A stretch of 64,000 nucleotides of DNA. Origin: Rubripirellula tenax (GTDB lineage Bacteria > Planctomycetota > Planctomycetia > Pirellulales > Pirellulaceae). The translations under genes were made by a program, and so were the position numbers. Shown here piece after piece: positions 9,701 through 18,658 of the stretch; position 1 is the stretch's first letter; each line of letters begins with the position of its first letter. Under the pieces are notes generated by a model, which was not told the DNA's origin, did not search any database, and saw nothing but the letters and a program-made list of their open reading frames with translations. The stretch spans positions 744,001-808,000 of the forward strand of contig NZ_SJPW01000001.1 in the NCBI RefSeq assembly GCF_007860125.1. The letters are read 5' to 3'.

Positions 9701-11053
9701 TTAACCGCCGAATCCGATGATCGCACCGGTCGCATCGGTAGCGTGCTGGGTCATCTCGGCGACGGCTTCTTCGAAGTGCTTGTCGGCCAGCGAGACTTCA
9801 TTTGCGTCCATGTCGCACTGCTCGGCTGCGATTTGGACGGCTCGATAGACCAGTTCTTCCAAGAACGCTTGGCTTGCGCCTTCGGTCATCTTGGCGACGT
9901 GAGCGATCGACAATTGATCGCATATGCGGTCTCGCAAGAATCGCTCGAGATAGCGAACCCGTAATTCGCAATTCGGTGGTCCCAGATAAACGCACTGCGA
10001 CACTCGACCGGGCCGGTCCTTGATTGCCTGCTCCAATCGCTCGATGGCATTCGTGGTCATCAAGAACATGACACAGTCGTCTCGTTTGAAGGCGTCCAGT
10101 TCGTCCAGCATCTCGCCGAGCGCCGAACTGTAAAGATTGATTTCGCGCGACGCAAAGATCAGGTCGACGTCTTCGAGCAACAAGATTGCCGGTTGCAGCA
10201 TCCGCGCGATCGCGCAAACCGAACGGACTTCGCCGAGCCCCTTGCCGGTGACGGTGATCATCGTGATCGGTTGAAGCTGAGTGTAAAGAAATTGCGATGT
10301 GAACGACTTGCCCGTACCCGGTGGGCCGTACAATAAGACGCCACGCTGGAGTGGCAAGCCCAATTCGCCCAGCGTTTTATGATTCTTCAAGAACGAAACG
10401 ACGTTACGTTCCAAGACTCGTCGGATCGCGGGATCGAAAATGATGTCTTCTTCGTTGACCGACGGAGGTCGCTTGAACATCACGGACAAACCGTTGCTAT
10501 GGCCGCCATACTCGTAGTCATCGGGGATGTGTTCCTGACCACCGATTTGCAAGAAGCCGTTTCGGTAAACGCTCAACTCTGTCGCCAAATCCAAAATCTC
10601 AGCGACTGATGGCGCCAGCAAGTCATCGGAACTCATGGCGACTTCCAAATTCGGCCCGGCGTGATCGAGCGACAACCGGATGATGCCTGCAGTCGACCGA
10701 TCCGCCGACAAGAACGACCAGTATCGGCTGGACGAAAAAGCTTCTTTTTGATCGTGAGAGATCGCGCACAGTTGTGACCCGCTCTTGTTGATCATCCTCG
10801 CTTGCAAATTGCGAGTGTTCCCGTGGATGATCGATTCCAGCGACTCGTGATTTCGCGAATCGAACATGTCCTTGCGAATCCGGCGTTCCACGAACGCTTC
10901 CACGCCCCGATGAAGGTCAGCGAATCGATAGTAAGCGAAACGCTCGCTAATCACGGACATCTTCTTGGATCGAAACGGCTTGACGCTGTGAGCCAAGCGT
11001 CGGTCGATCAAGAACGAAAAAATCAACATTCTAAGATACTCCCCAATTGGCAT
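9701..11053 (-). CDS. AAA+ ATPase of unknown role
   Basis: 450 residues. Residues 1-230 are an unrecognised N-terminal region. The AAA core then has Walker A GPPGTGKS (243-250), Walker B LLLEDVD (291-297), sensor-1 TTN (333-335) and a probable arginine finger in DRPGR (346-350). A helical lid (about 365-435) and a Gly-rich tail (IIGFGG) end the protein. The order of motifs resembles BCS1/FtsH-type classical AAA proteins, but there is no protease domain or membrane anchor. The substrate is unknown. A second ATG at 10960, preceded by AAGAAG, would remove 31 residues and is a credible alternative start. It is divergent from the sulfatase gene, with 58 bases between them. Confidence 0.8.
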   Translation of the reverse strand: MPIGEYLRMLIFSFLIDRRLAHSVKPFRSKKMSVISERFAYYRFADLHRGVEAFVERRIRKDMFDSRNHESLESIIHGNTRNLQARMINKSGSQLCAISHDQKEAFSSSRYWSFLSADRSTAGIIRLSLDHAGPNLEVAMSSDDLLAPSVAEILDLATELSVYRNGFLQIGGQEHIPDDYEYGGHSNGLSVMFKRPPSVNEEDIIFDPAIRRVLERNVVSFLKNHKTLGELGLPLQRGVLLYGPPGTGKSFTSQFLYTQLQPITMITVTGKGLGEVRSVCAIARMLQPAILLLEDVDLIFASREINLYSSALGEMLDELDAFKRDDCVMFLMTTNAIERLEQAIKDRPGRVSQCVYLGPPNCELRVRYLERFLRDRICDQLSIAHVAKMTEGASQAFLEELVYRAVQIAAEQCDMDANEVSLADKHFEEAVAEMTQHATDATGAIIGFGG

Positions 11054-11111
11054 CGTGCATGAGTTATTCTAGTCCCACACTCAGTCAGCCCCCTCATTTT
11101 CCATCAATGTT

Positions 11112-13157
11112 ATGTCAACCACGAAAGTCTTGCTCGCAGCACTGCTTTTCGCCTCGCTCGGCTTTTCCTCGACCGCACGTGCCGCCGACGAAAAGCAGCC
11201 GAACGTTATCTTTATCCTATGCGATGACTTGGGTTGGGGGGACTTTGGTGTCTTCTATCAAAATGATTCGCCGCACGCGAAACGCCATCGAACTCCGCTG
11301 ATCGACCAGATGGCGGCGGAAGGCATGCAGCTTCGCACTCACTATTGCCCGGCCCCGGTTTGCGCACCCAGTCGCAGTTCGCTGTTGACCGGGACACACC
11401 AAGGGCATGCCGAAGTTCGCGACAATCAGTTCGACAAGATGCTTGAAGACAATCACACGCTGGCAACCGTGATGAAGTCCGCCGGATACCGAACCGCGCT
11501 GGTCGGAAAGTACGGACTGCAAGGCAAGGGAAAGTCCGCTGCGGATTGGCCGGCCTATCCGACACGCCGTGGTTTCGATGACTTTTTTGGTTACGTCCGA
11601 CACGTCGACGGACACGTTCACTATCCGGCCGATCATTGGCCGATCGGAAAAGGCGAGAATCACCAAACGCCCAAAGAAGTGTGGTCCAACGACGTCGAAG
11701 TGTCGGCCGGTTTGTCAAAGTGTTACACGACCGACCTGTTCACGGCGAAAAGCAAACACTGGATCCAGGATCACACGGCGAAGAACGTGGACCAACCGTT
11801 CTTTTTGTATCTTGCCTACGACACGCCCCATGCGGCATTGCAGGTACCGACGATGGAGTACCCCGCCGGTCGTGGCATCGACGGCGGAATTCAATGGACC
11901 GGTCAACCGGGACACATGATCAATACCGCCAACGGCGAGATCGATTCGTACAGGCATCCTGAATATATCGGCCACGGTTGGACCGATGTCGAGGAACGCT
12001 TCGCGACAATGGTCCGTCGTATTGATGACGCCATTGGCGACTTGTTGGAAACCTTGAAAGACTTGAACATTGCGGACAATACGATCGTCGTGATCAGCAG
12101 CGACAACGGGCCTCACCAAGAATCGTATTTGCAAAGTTCGGACTACCACCCGACATCTTTCCATTCCTATGGACCTATGGACGGCATCAAACGCGATCTG
12201 TGGGAAGGCGGTATCCGCATGCCAACGCTTGCGTGGTGGCCCGGCCACATTCCGGCGGGGAAAATCGACCATACCCCCAGCCAATTCCATGATTGGATGG
12301 CCACGTTCGCCGATGTTGCCGGGAAACCGGCGCCGGCTCGCTGTGACGGAGAATCGCTATTGCCGTTGCTGAAAGGGAAATCGATGCAGCGACGGGCGCC
12401 GATCTATATCGAATATATCAACGGCAGCAAGACGCCCGACTATCCAGACTTCGCCGAATCACGTCGCGGCAAAAGGCGAGGCCAACAACAGGCGATCTTC
12501 ATGGACGGATTCAAAGGCATTCGCGTCGACATCGAAAAACCGAACGCGCCGTTTGCCATCTACGACGTCTTGAAGGATGCCGGCGAACGGAACAACTTGG
12601 CCGGTACGTCGCCGAAGTTCAAGAAACTGCAATCGAAGATGCAGGACCGAGTGTTGCAGATTCGTCGTCCCAATCAATCGGCGCCACGTCCCTATGACAA
12701 CGTAGCGGTTCCTTCCATCGGCAAACTAGAAGCGATGACGGACAAGCCGAGACCAGGACTCGCTTGGTCTTTCTATCCTGGTGATTTCGCTTACACGCCT
12801 CAGGTGCAATCGCTAGCTATTTCATCAAGCGGCACGTCAGTAGCTTTCGATGTTCCGACACCGTCGTCGTCGGGTGCGATTCAGTGGACGGGGCTGGTCA
12901 ATGTCGACGCCAACGGCGTTTTCGAATTCACGATGAAGTCGGACCAACCCGCATTCCTTCGCATTCATGATGCGTCGGTGATCGATAGCGACTTTGGTCA
13001 TCAAGCGGGCCAAGCAAAATCGGCTTCGATCAAACTGGCGGCCGGTCTGCATCCGATTCGCGTGACCGTGTTGGCCAAGGACGGGCAGGCGCCGAAGGTC
13101 AACTTCGGTTGGTCGGGTAAGCAACCGATCGAGACGGCTTTGTTTCAAACGAAATGA
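11112..13157 (+). CDS. Secreted sulfatase (arylsulfatase A-like)
   Basis: Formylglycine-dependent sulfate ester hydrolase, 681 residues. A signal peptide (about 1-25, ending in ARA-A) targets it to the periplasm or surface. The nucleophile motif is CAPSR (84-88), where C84 should be oxidised to formylglycine by a sulfatase-modifying enzyme. The metal ligands start with the DD of FILCDDLGWGDFG (38-39), and the ISSDNGPH block supplies later ligands. The C-terminal region of about 150 residues beyond the sulfatase fold (after about 530) looks like a beta-sandwich accessory domain. The substrate is probably a sulfated polysaccharide, by analogy with marine planctomycetes. It is convergent with the following glycosyltransferase gene, only 11 bases apart. 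Confidence 0.93.
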   Translation: MSTTKVLLAALLFASLGFSSTARAADEKQPNVIFILCDDLGWGDFGVFYQNDSPHAKRHRTPLIDQMAAEGMQLRTHYCPAPVCAPSRSSLLTGTHQGHAEVRDNQFDKMLEDNHTLATVMKSAGYRTALVGKYGLQGKGKSAADWPAYPTRRGFDDFFGYVRHVDGHVHYPADHWPIGKGENHQTPKEVWSNDVEVSAGLSKCYTTDLFTAKSKHWIQDHTAKNVDQPFFLYLAYDTPHAALQVPTMEYPAGRGIDGGIQWTGQPGHMINTANGEIDSYRHPEYIGHGWTDVEERFATMVRRIDDAIGDLLETLKDLNIADNTIVVISSDNGPHQESYLQSSDYHPTSFHSYGPMDGIKRDLWEGGIRMPTLAWWPGHIPAGKIDHTPSQFHDWMATFADVAGKPAPARCDGESLLPLLKGKSMQRRAPIYIEYINGSKTPDYPDFAESRRGKRRGQQQAIFMDGFKGIRVDIEKPNAPFAIYDVLKDAGERNNLAGTSPKFKKLQSKMQDRVLQIRRPNQSAPRPYDNVAVPSIGKLEAMTDKPRPGLAWSFYPGDFAYTPQVQSLAISSSGTSVAFDVPTPSSSGAIQWTGLVNVDANGVFEFTMKSDQPAFLRIHDASVIDSDFGHQAGQAKSASIKLAAGLHPIRVTVLAKDGQAPKVNFGWSGKQPIETALFQTK

Positions 13158-13168
13158 TCGCGAATCAA

Positions 13169-14017
13169 TTACGCTGCTTTTGACGACAAGCCATGGCTGG
13201 TTCGCTGACGACCAGTGGATACCGTCTCGCGACGGATGCTGAGGTTTCGGTTGAGGTCTTCTTCGTTGGCGTAACCGCGGCCGTGGTCGAGGTGAAGCAC
13301 GACCGTTTGGAACCGCACGTGCTTGCCTCGCACGCCGGCGTTTTCCAAGCGTTCGCCAAGTTCACGGTCTTGGCCGCCATATCGCATGCGTTCGTCATAG
13401 CCGCCCGCAGCGATCACGTCGGCAGTCCAGCCGGACGAGTTGTTGCCGTTCCATGTTGGACGGGTCGGCGTGATGCGGTTGAGCAACGTGCTAGCTCGTC
13501 CGCTGACCAACCGCAGCCAGCGGTGTGACGGAGGCAGACCGTTTCGTCGCAACCAACCCAGCGAAAATGCTCGGCCGCTGCGAATGTCGTCGGCTGTGAT
13601 TCGCTGGCTCAACTCCATCGGCAATTTGTAGTATCCGCCCGACAAGAATCGCTCTGGTTCTAGCGCCGCGTAGTGCTGGGCTACGAAGTCGGATCGGGGA
13701 ATGCAGTCGCCATCGGAAAACAGGACGTAGGAACCCGCGACGGCTTCGAGGGCACGGTTCAGAATCGTGCTCTTGCGAAAACCATCGTCCGCGTGCCACA
13801 CGTGCTTGATCGTCATGCCTGTTTGATCGCGAAGACGTTTAACCATTTCGGACGTCGTGACTCGCGAGCCGTCATCGGCCAATACGATCTCGAATCGCCG
13901 GTGTTGTTGAACAGAGTAGCCCCACAGCACTTTTTCCAACCAAGCGGGCTGGTTGTACGTCGACAGGACAACGCTGATCAAATCGGGTTTGATCGAATCG
14001 GGTTTGGCGGTTGGCAT
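13169..14017 (-). CDS. Glycosyltransferase family 2 with galactosyltransferase-type C-terminal domain
   Basis: Nucleotide-sugar-dependent glycosyltransferase of the GT-A fold, 282 residues, cytoplasmic or membrane-associated. The start of the fold is ISVVLSTYNQPAWLEKVL, with ADDGS as the nucleotide-binding turn, and FSDGDCIP carries the DxD-like metal site. The second half contains NNSSGWTADVIAAGGYDE and GGQDRELGERL, the signature of the Glyco_transf_7C domain, which binds the acceptor. The last 30 residues are basic and polar. It lies 18 bases downstream of another sugar transferase gene on the same strand, so the two are probably one operon for a surface glycan. Confidence 0.88.
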   Translation of the reverse strand: MPTAKPDSIKPDLISVVLSTYNQPAWLEKVLWGYSVQQHRRFEIVLADDGSRVTTSEMVKRLRDQTGMTIKHVWHADDGFRKSTILNRALEAVAGSYVLFSDGDCIPRSDFVAQHYAALEPERFLSGGYYKLPMELSQRITADDIRSGRAFSLGWLRRNGLPPSHRWLRLVSGRASTLLNRITPTRPTWNGNNSSGWTADVIAAGGYDERMRYGGQDRELGERLENAGVRGKHVRFQTVVLHLDHGRGYANEEDLNRNLSIRRETVSTGRQRTSHGLSSKAA

Positions 14018-14035
14018 AGTGCGAAACTAAAAGGG

Positions 14036-15136
14036 TTAGGCCGCGCGAGCGACTGTTGTCGCTGCGTCGACGAAGTTCTTGTTGTGAAACGGCAGACTGA
14101 TTTCGCGTACACGCGTTTCGCGTTGGTCATCACGAAGGTTGCGTAGGAATCGCGCGCCGCACAATTGGTCGTCATAAAACGTCGCGGCAGCCGATCGCAT
14201 TGTCGCGATCACGTCATCGGTCAACGCGTCGATCCGGCCGATCGCGTCGGCAAGACCGCCGGCGCCCGAAAAGCAAATCGCGTTGATGCCGTCGGACAGT
14301 TCAGGAGTCACTCGATCGCCGTATTCCAAAATCGGGATCGTTCCCACGCTCATCGCTTCGACCAAGTGATGGCACGTCGGTTGGGCGGATCCCGGACAAC
14401 ACAAAAAGAAGTCAGCCGACGCCAGCGCGGGCAACCAGTTCGACGCGGAAACAGGATCCGTCCGCGAATCGGACAGCACCATGTTTCGGGTCGCGTCGGC
14501 CAGATCCATACGATCGACGATTCGATCGGCCGCAGCGGCGCGAACGGTTTCCAGCACTTCCAATCGGTTCAAGATGCCGAAGTCGCGGCGAATCTTATCG
14601 TCGCCGTAGCGGGGTTTTTGGTTCCCTGCGAACAAGATCGAAATCCAGCGTCGATGATGACGTAGGTCTCGCAGCGTTGTCGGGCCGATACGCTTGAGTG
14701 TTGACGGGTGCATCGGGTACGGCATGACGGCGGCATCGCGATCAACGTCGCGCCCGATCTTTAAGTAGACGCCTTTCGCGTTGGATCTCGCTTCATGGGG
14801 ATCATCGCACAGCAACAAAGCATCGTGCGGTAGCGCGGTCGAATCGTTGGCGTATTCGACGCCCGGCATCGCCAACATCGCGCGGCCGTACGGTTTGTGG
14901 GCGATCGCTGCCAATAATGTCTTCGGACATACGAGAGTCACCGGTGACCCTGCATCCATGGCATGATGGGCGATCGTCGCTAGGTGCCGTCCCGCGTCGA
15001 TCAGCAATCGATCGGTTCGAAGTACCAGAGCAATGCGGCGTTCGTTCAATCCTTGTGGCATCGCGGGTTTCTCGCGAAGCGTTTGACGCGCCCGGCGTAT
15101 GTCGGCGGGAAAGCGAACGAGCGATTTCCATTTCAT
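14036..15136 (-). CDS. Probable glycosyltransferase, exostosin/GT-B-like
   Basis: 366 residues from ATG 15134-15136 (MKWKSL); the frame allows an 18-residue longer start at 15190. The N-terminal half has no motif I can name with certainty. The C-terminal half has a GT-B-like donor site: ADFFLCCPGSAQPTCHHLVEAMSVGTIPILEYGD, quoted here only in pieces (FFLCCPGSAQP, HHLVEAMSVGTIPI). The 'CPGS...E-(A/S)-(M/L)-x-x-G-x-(I/V)-P-(I/V)' arrangement occurs in exostosin-type and related glycosyltransferases. It probably shares an operon with the GT2 gene downstream. A role in polysaccharide or lipid glycosylation is inferred from that context only. Confidence 0.65.
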   Translation of the reverse strand: MKWKSLVRFPADIRRARQTLREKPAMPQGLNERRIALVLRTDRLLIDAGRHLATIAHHAMDAGSPVTLVCPKTLLAAIAHKPYGRAMLAMPGVEYANDSTALPHDALLLCDDPHEARSNAKGVYLKIGRDVDRDAAVMPYPMHPSTLKRIGPTTLRDLRHHRRWISILFAGNQKPRYGDDKIRRDFGILNRLEVLETVRAAAADRIVDRMDLADATRNMVLSDSRTDPVSASNWLPALASADFFLCCPGSAQPTCHHLVEAMSVGTIPILEYGDRVTPELSDGINAICFSGAGGLADAIGRIDALTDDVIATMRSAAATFYDDQLCGARFLRNLRDDQRETRVREISLPFHNKNFVDAATTVARAA

Positions 15137-15282
15137 AGCAAATGTGCCGATGTCCAGCGGGGCGGGAAACTGCGAAACGTTGCTCGTCAATACAAAACGT
15201 TCGCGGTCGACGTCTAGCTCGAAACTCTACGGTCCCGCCGGGGTTTCACGGCCGACTCAACTTTTCACACATCGAGATTACG

Positions 15283-16308
15283 ATGCAAAAAATGATCCGC
15301 CGAAGCTACCTAGTTGACCTGTCTTTCCTGGTCGTCGGTTTTCTTGTGTTCAATTTCGCGACGCCGATCGCATCGGCCCAGAATTTTTTCTCGAAGATTT
15401 TGGGCGGACAGACGACCGACCAATACCCATCCGTTGGGATTGTGGGAAGCGTCGAAGGGGGAGGGTTCTGCACCGGCACGTTAATTTCTCCGACGGACGT
15501 TCTGACGGCCGCACATTGCGCCGAGGTGATCGAGTCGTCGGATTCGGGCACGTTCGAAGTCGGTGGCCAGGTCTATTTGACGTCGGCCATTTTTATTCAT
15601 CCAGATTTCAACTCGCGGACCCTTGATAACGACATCGCGATCCTGCGACTTTCCGAGCCGGTCATCGACATCGAACCTTCACCGATCTTCCGTGGCACGC
15701 CCCTGGTTGGCGATGTGTTGTTCATCGTCGGATTCGGCGGCGGCGGGACGGCGGAAGATGGGAACGATGGAACGTTCGGTATCCAGCGCGTTGGAATGAC
15801 CACCATCGACAGCGTTTCGGATTCGATCATCGAGTGGTTGTTTGACGATCCGGACGAAGCGAACACCGCCTCGGGTGATTCGGGTGGTCCAGGCTTTCTG
15901 TTCGTCGATGAGGTCGAGTCGGTGGCGTCGATCACATCAGGAGGATCGGTATTCGATTCGACACTTGGCGACGTCGCATTCAATACACGCGTCGACGCGT
16001 TCGCCTCGTGGATCGATGAGACTTTGTTGGCGGTCGTGCCCAGCGGCCCGACGACGGATCCGGGGCCAACCACGGATCCCGATCCCACCACCGACCCAGA
16101 TCCCACCACCGACCCAGATCCCACCACCGACCCAGATCCCACCACCGACCCAGATCCCGAAGCCGAACCGGATGAAACGCCCACTGACATGGTGGCTTCA
16201 TGTGAGAACTATTTGTCGAAACCTTTCCCGTTGCTCAGCTTTCTGATTGATCTGTTGACGGCGTTGTTGGAGTCGTTGATGGGATCGGGCAGCCCCACCG
16301 CGGCGTGA
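15283..16308 (+). CDS. Secreted trypsin-like serine protease with Asp-Pro-rich tail
   Basis: S1-family serine protease. The frame is open upstream, but ATG 15283 begins a good signal peptide (about 1-32, ending ASA-Q), giving 341 residues. The activation-site-like ILGG and the triad are clear: TAAHC (His), DNDIAIL (Asp) and SGDSGGPG (Ser). After the catalytic domain comes a tail of D-P-(D/G)-P-T-T repeats, then a Cys and a hydrophobic C-terminal segment (LLSFLIDLLTALLESLM) that could anchor the enzyme. The tail probably acts as a flexible spacer between the protease and the envelope. The gene is divergent from the glycosyltransferase operon. Confidence 0.9.
   Translation: MQKMIRRSYLVDLSFLVVGFLVFNFATPIASAQNFFSKILGGQTTDQYPSVGIVGSVEGGGFCTGTLISPTDVLTAAHCAEVIESSDSGTFEVGGQVYLTSAIFIHPDFNSRTLDNDIAILRLSEPVIDIEPSPIFRGTPLVGDVLFIVGFGGGGTAEDGNDGTFGIQRVGMTTIDSVSDSIIEWLFDDPDEANTASGDSGGPGFLFVDEVESVASITSGGSVFDSTLGDVAFNTRVDAFASWIDETLLAVVPSGPTTDPGPTTDPDPTTDPDPTTDPDPTTDPDPTTDPDPEAEPDETPTDMVASCENYLSKPFPLLSFLIDLLTALLESLMGSGSPTAA
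16081..16152 (+). repeat. 18-bp tandem repeat, four perfect copies
   Basis: GATCCCACCACCGACCCA occurs four times head to tail, with degenerate copies on either side. It is in frame and codes for the DPTTDP units in the tail of the trypsin-like protease. The copy number is likely to vary between strains. Confidence 0.9.
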
Positions 16309-16411
16309 TTGACCGAGACGTGATCGACCGAGACGGGGACTGACGAGACTGTTCGGGCCGCTAACATATAGCGGTCTGACCATTCATCCCGTTTCAAGTC
16401 CAGTTGTCACC

Positions 16412-17647
16412 ATGCACCTTTCACGTTTCGTCGCTTGCGTTTTGTTCGCGGGTTGGGTTGTGCCCCACGTTGTTGCCCAAGAATGGAACCAGTGGCGTGG
16501 TCCCAGCCGAGATGCCCAGTGGGCGGGTTCGTCGTTCCCGACCAAGTTGACCGGCAACTTAAAACAGGTGTGGGAACAGCCGCATGCGCAATCGTACAGC
16601 GGTCCCGTCATTCGCGGCGATTTGGTTTACACGACGGAAACGGTCGACAAGACCGACGAACGCGTCACGGCGCACCGATTGGACACCGGCGATGTTGCTT
16701 GGACCGCCACGTGGCCCGGTGCGATGGCCGTTCCTTTTTTTGCGGCTTCGAACGGAGATTGGATCCGTGCGACGCCGATCTGCGACGCCGAACACTTGAT
16801 CGTCCTGGGGATGCGCGACGTGTTGGTATCGCTTGACCCCACGACCGGCGACGAACAGTGGCGTGTGGATTTCCCCGCCCAGTTGGGGACTCCGTTGCCG
16901 TCCTTCGGCGCGGTCTGTTCGCCGCTGATCGACGAAGGGTTCGTCTATGTGCAAACGGGTGGCGCGTTGGTGAAGTTGTCGGTAACGGACGGTGCCGTTG
17001 TTTGGAAAACACTCGAGAATGCCGAAGGCATGATGAGCAGCGGTGCCTTCAGCAGCCCGACCATTGCGACGCTGGGGGGCCAGAAGCAGTTGGTCGTACA
17101 AACGCGCGAAGAACTCTGCGGCGTCGATCTGGCAACGGGTCAACCCTTGTGGCGTGAAAAGATCGAAGCATTCCGGGGCATGAACATCCTGACGCCAACG
17201 GTCATCGGTGATCGCATTTTCACATCCGCACACAGCGGCCGAGCCCAATTATTTTCCGTCTCGAAGGCCGCCGGCGGGGACTGGGTCGTCGACGAAATTT
17301 GGTCACAGAAGACTCAGGCTTACATGTCGTCGCCGGTCGTGATCGATGACACGATTTATTTGCACGCGAAAAATCAGCGGCTGATCGCGTTGTCAATTGA
17401 AGACGGTTCGATTCGATGGACGAGCGAACCGTTTGGCAAGTACTGGAGCATGATAGCGGCGGGCGATCGCATGCTTGCACTTGATGAAACGGGTGAATTG
17501 TTGCTGATTTCTGCGAATACCGAGAAGTTGGAAATCATTGACCGCACCCAGGTGGCTGATAACGCATGGGCCCATCTAGCTATCCACGGCAATCGATTGA
17601 TCGTTCGCGATTTGTCGGCATTGAAAGTGTACGAGTTTGATGAGTAG
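16412..17647 (+). CDS. Secreted PQQ-type beta-propeller protein
   Basis: 411 residues with a signal peptide (about 1-23, ending VVA-Q), then WNQWRGPSRDAQW, the usual first strand of planctomycete beta-propeller proteins. Repeated G-x-x-x-W blade motifs follow (GDVAWTATWPG, GDEQWRVDFP, GAVVWKTLEN, GQPLWREKI, GSIRWTSEP). The fold is that of PQQ-dependent dehydrogenases and BamB, but I see no PQQ-enzyme catalytic residues. It is therefore better read as a scaffold or binding protein in the periplasm. The gene stands alone, about 100 bases after the protease gene on the same strand. Confidence 0.85.
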   Translation: MHLSRFVACVLFAGWVVPHVVAQEWNQWRGPSRDAQWAGSSFPTKLTGNLKQVWEQPHAQSYSGPVIRGDLVYTTETVDKTDERVTAHRLDTGDVAWTATWPGAMAVPFFAASNGDWIRATPICDAEHLIVLGMRDVLVSLDPTTGDEQWRVDFPAQLGTPLPSFGAVCSPLIDEGFVYVQTGGALVKLSVTDGAVVWKTLENAEGMMSSGAFSSPTIATLGGQKQLVVQTREELCGVDLATGQPLWREKIEAFRGMNILTPTVIGDRIFTSAHSGRAQLFSVSKAAGGDWVVDEIWSQKTQAYMSSPVVIDDTIYLHAKNQRLIALSIEDGSIRWTSEPFGKYWSMIAAGDRMLALDETGELLLISANTEKLEIIDRTQVADNAWAHLAIHGNRLIVRDLSALKVYEFDE

Positions 17648-17778
17648 TGATTGTCCCTCATCAAATGGTTTGAATCTCAAAAAGCTCTCCCAACGCAATC
17701 GAAGGATGCCATATACTCTCGGCGTCTTATCGAAATATTCGTTCTAAATCTTATCACGACTGTAAAGGGCGACTCACG

Positions 17779-18558
17779 ATGCGTTGGAATGCCATTTTTG
17801 CCGCACTGTTGTTGCTAACATTCGTTTCATCGTCGCACGCTGCGTTGGTGATTGACCCTGCATTGCCGATCACACGGCGTGTCAGCGTTCAACCGATCAT
17901 CGTCAGCAACGACAACGGTACAAACACGTCGGCTTATTTCGGTTCGGCGTCACAGCAAGAATCGATCATCGGTTTGATTGATTCAATATGGGCCCAAGCT
18001 GGTATCGATATCGAGTTCTTCACGCCAAACTTTTGGAACAACACATTTGCGAACGTGGGAAACGGAACATCAACGACTTCGCGTCCGACAAATGATTTGG
18101 GGACGATCGTCAACAATGGCGACACGGCGGGCGTGGGCAACGCCGATCCGAATGTGATCGATATGTACTTCGTCGAGATCGCCGCGGGTTTTAGCGACAC
18201 GTCCGAAAACACGGCGAATGGTTTGGCATTCGTCGGCGGCAATGGAATCACGCAGCATGTTGGCGATAATTTGCCCGGCTTTCTTGGCGGACGCGAGGTC
18301 GTCGCTAGCGTTGTGGCTCACGAAATTGGCCACAATCTGGGCTTGCCCCACATCACCTCGGTCGAGAACTTGATGCAATCGGGTGGTTCACCCAACCAGG
18401 GTGAGCGTTTGTTGGCATCACAAATTACAACGGCAAGAAATAGCAGGTTTGCGAGGACAGTCACCGCTGTGCCGGAAACCAGCAGTTTCGCGGCTCTATT
18501 CGCGATTGCGGGTGGGATTGTAGTGATTCGCCGGCGGCGGAACTCATCGGGACTGTGA
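17779..18558 (+). CDS. Secreted metzincin-type zinc metalloprotease with PEP-CTERM-like anchor
   Basis: 259 residues. Signal peptide (about 1-21, ending SHA-A). The zinc motif HEIGHNLGLPH is complete (three His and the general-base Glu), with a downstream ENLM segment that can serve as the Met-turn. The C terminus reads VPETSSFAALFAIAGGIVVIRRRR: a VPE start, one hydrophobic helix and an Arg cluster. This is the layout of a PEP-CTERM sorting signal, which would be processed by an exosortase. The protein is thus predicted to be exported and then anchored or released. The 131 bases upstream contain an A/T-rich stretch but no promoter I can place with confidence. Confidence 0.85.
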   Translation: MRWNAIFAALLLLTFVSSSHAALVIDPALPITRRVSVQPIIVSNDNGTNTSAYFGSASQQESIIGLIDSIWAQAGIDIEFFTPNFWNNTFANVGNGTSTTSRPTNDLGTIVNNGDTAGVGNADPNVIDMYFVEIAAGFSDTSENTANGLAFVGGNGITQHVGDNLPGFLGGREVVASVVAHEIGHNLGLPHITSVENLMQSGGSPNQGERLLASQITTARNSRFARTVTAVPETSSFAALFAIAGGIVVIRRRRNSSGL

Positions 18559-18658
18559 TCCTAGACGGATCAAATGGTCATCGAGCCTGGGGTCCCGGGT
18601 TGGTATACTTCTGAGCGGCAAAGGCGTTCGATTTCTACCGACCGATGGCAGCTTCATT

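Noticed and set aside
9701-9760. Gly-rich C terminus of the AAA+ ATPase considered as a sorting signal
   Set aside because: The stretch IIGFGG is too short, has no basic end and the protein has no export signal.
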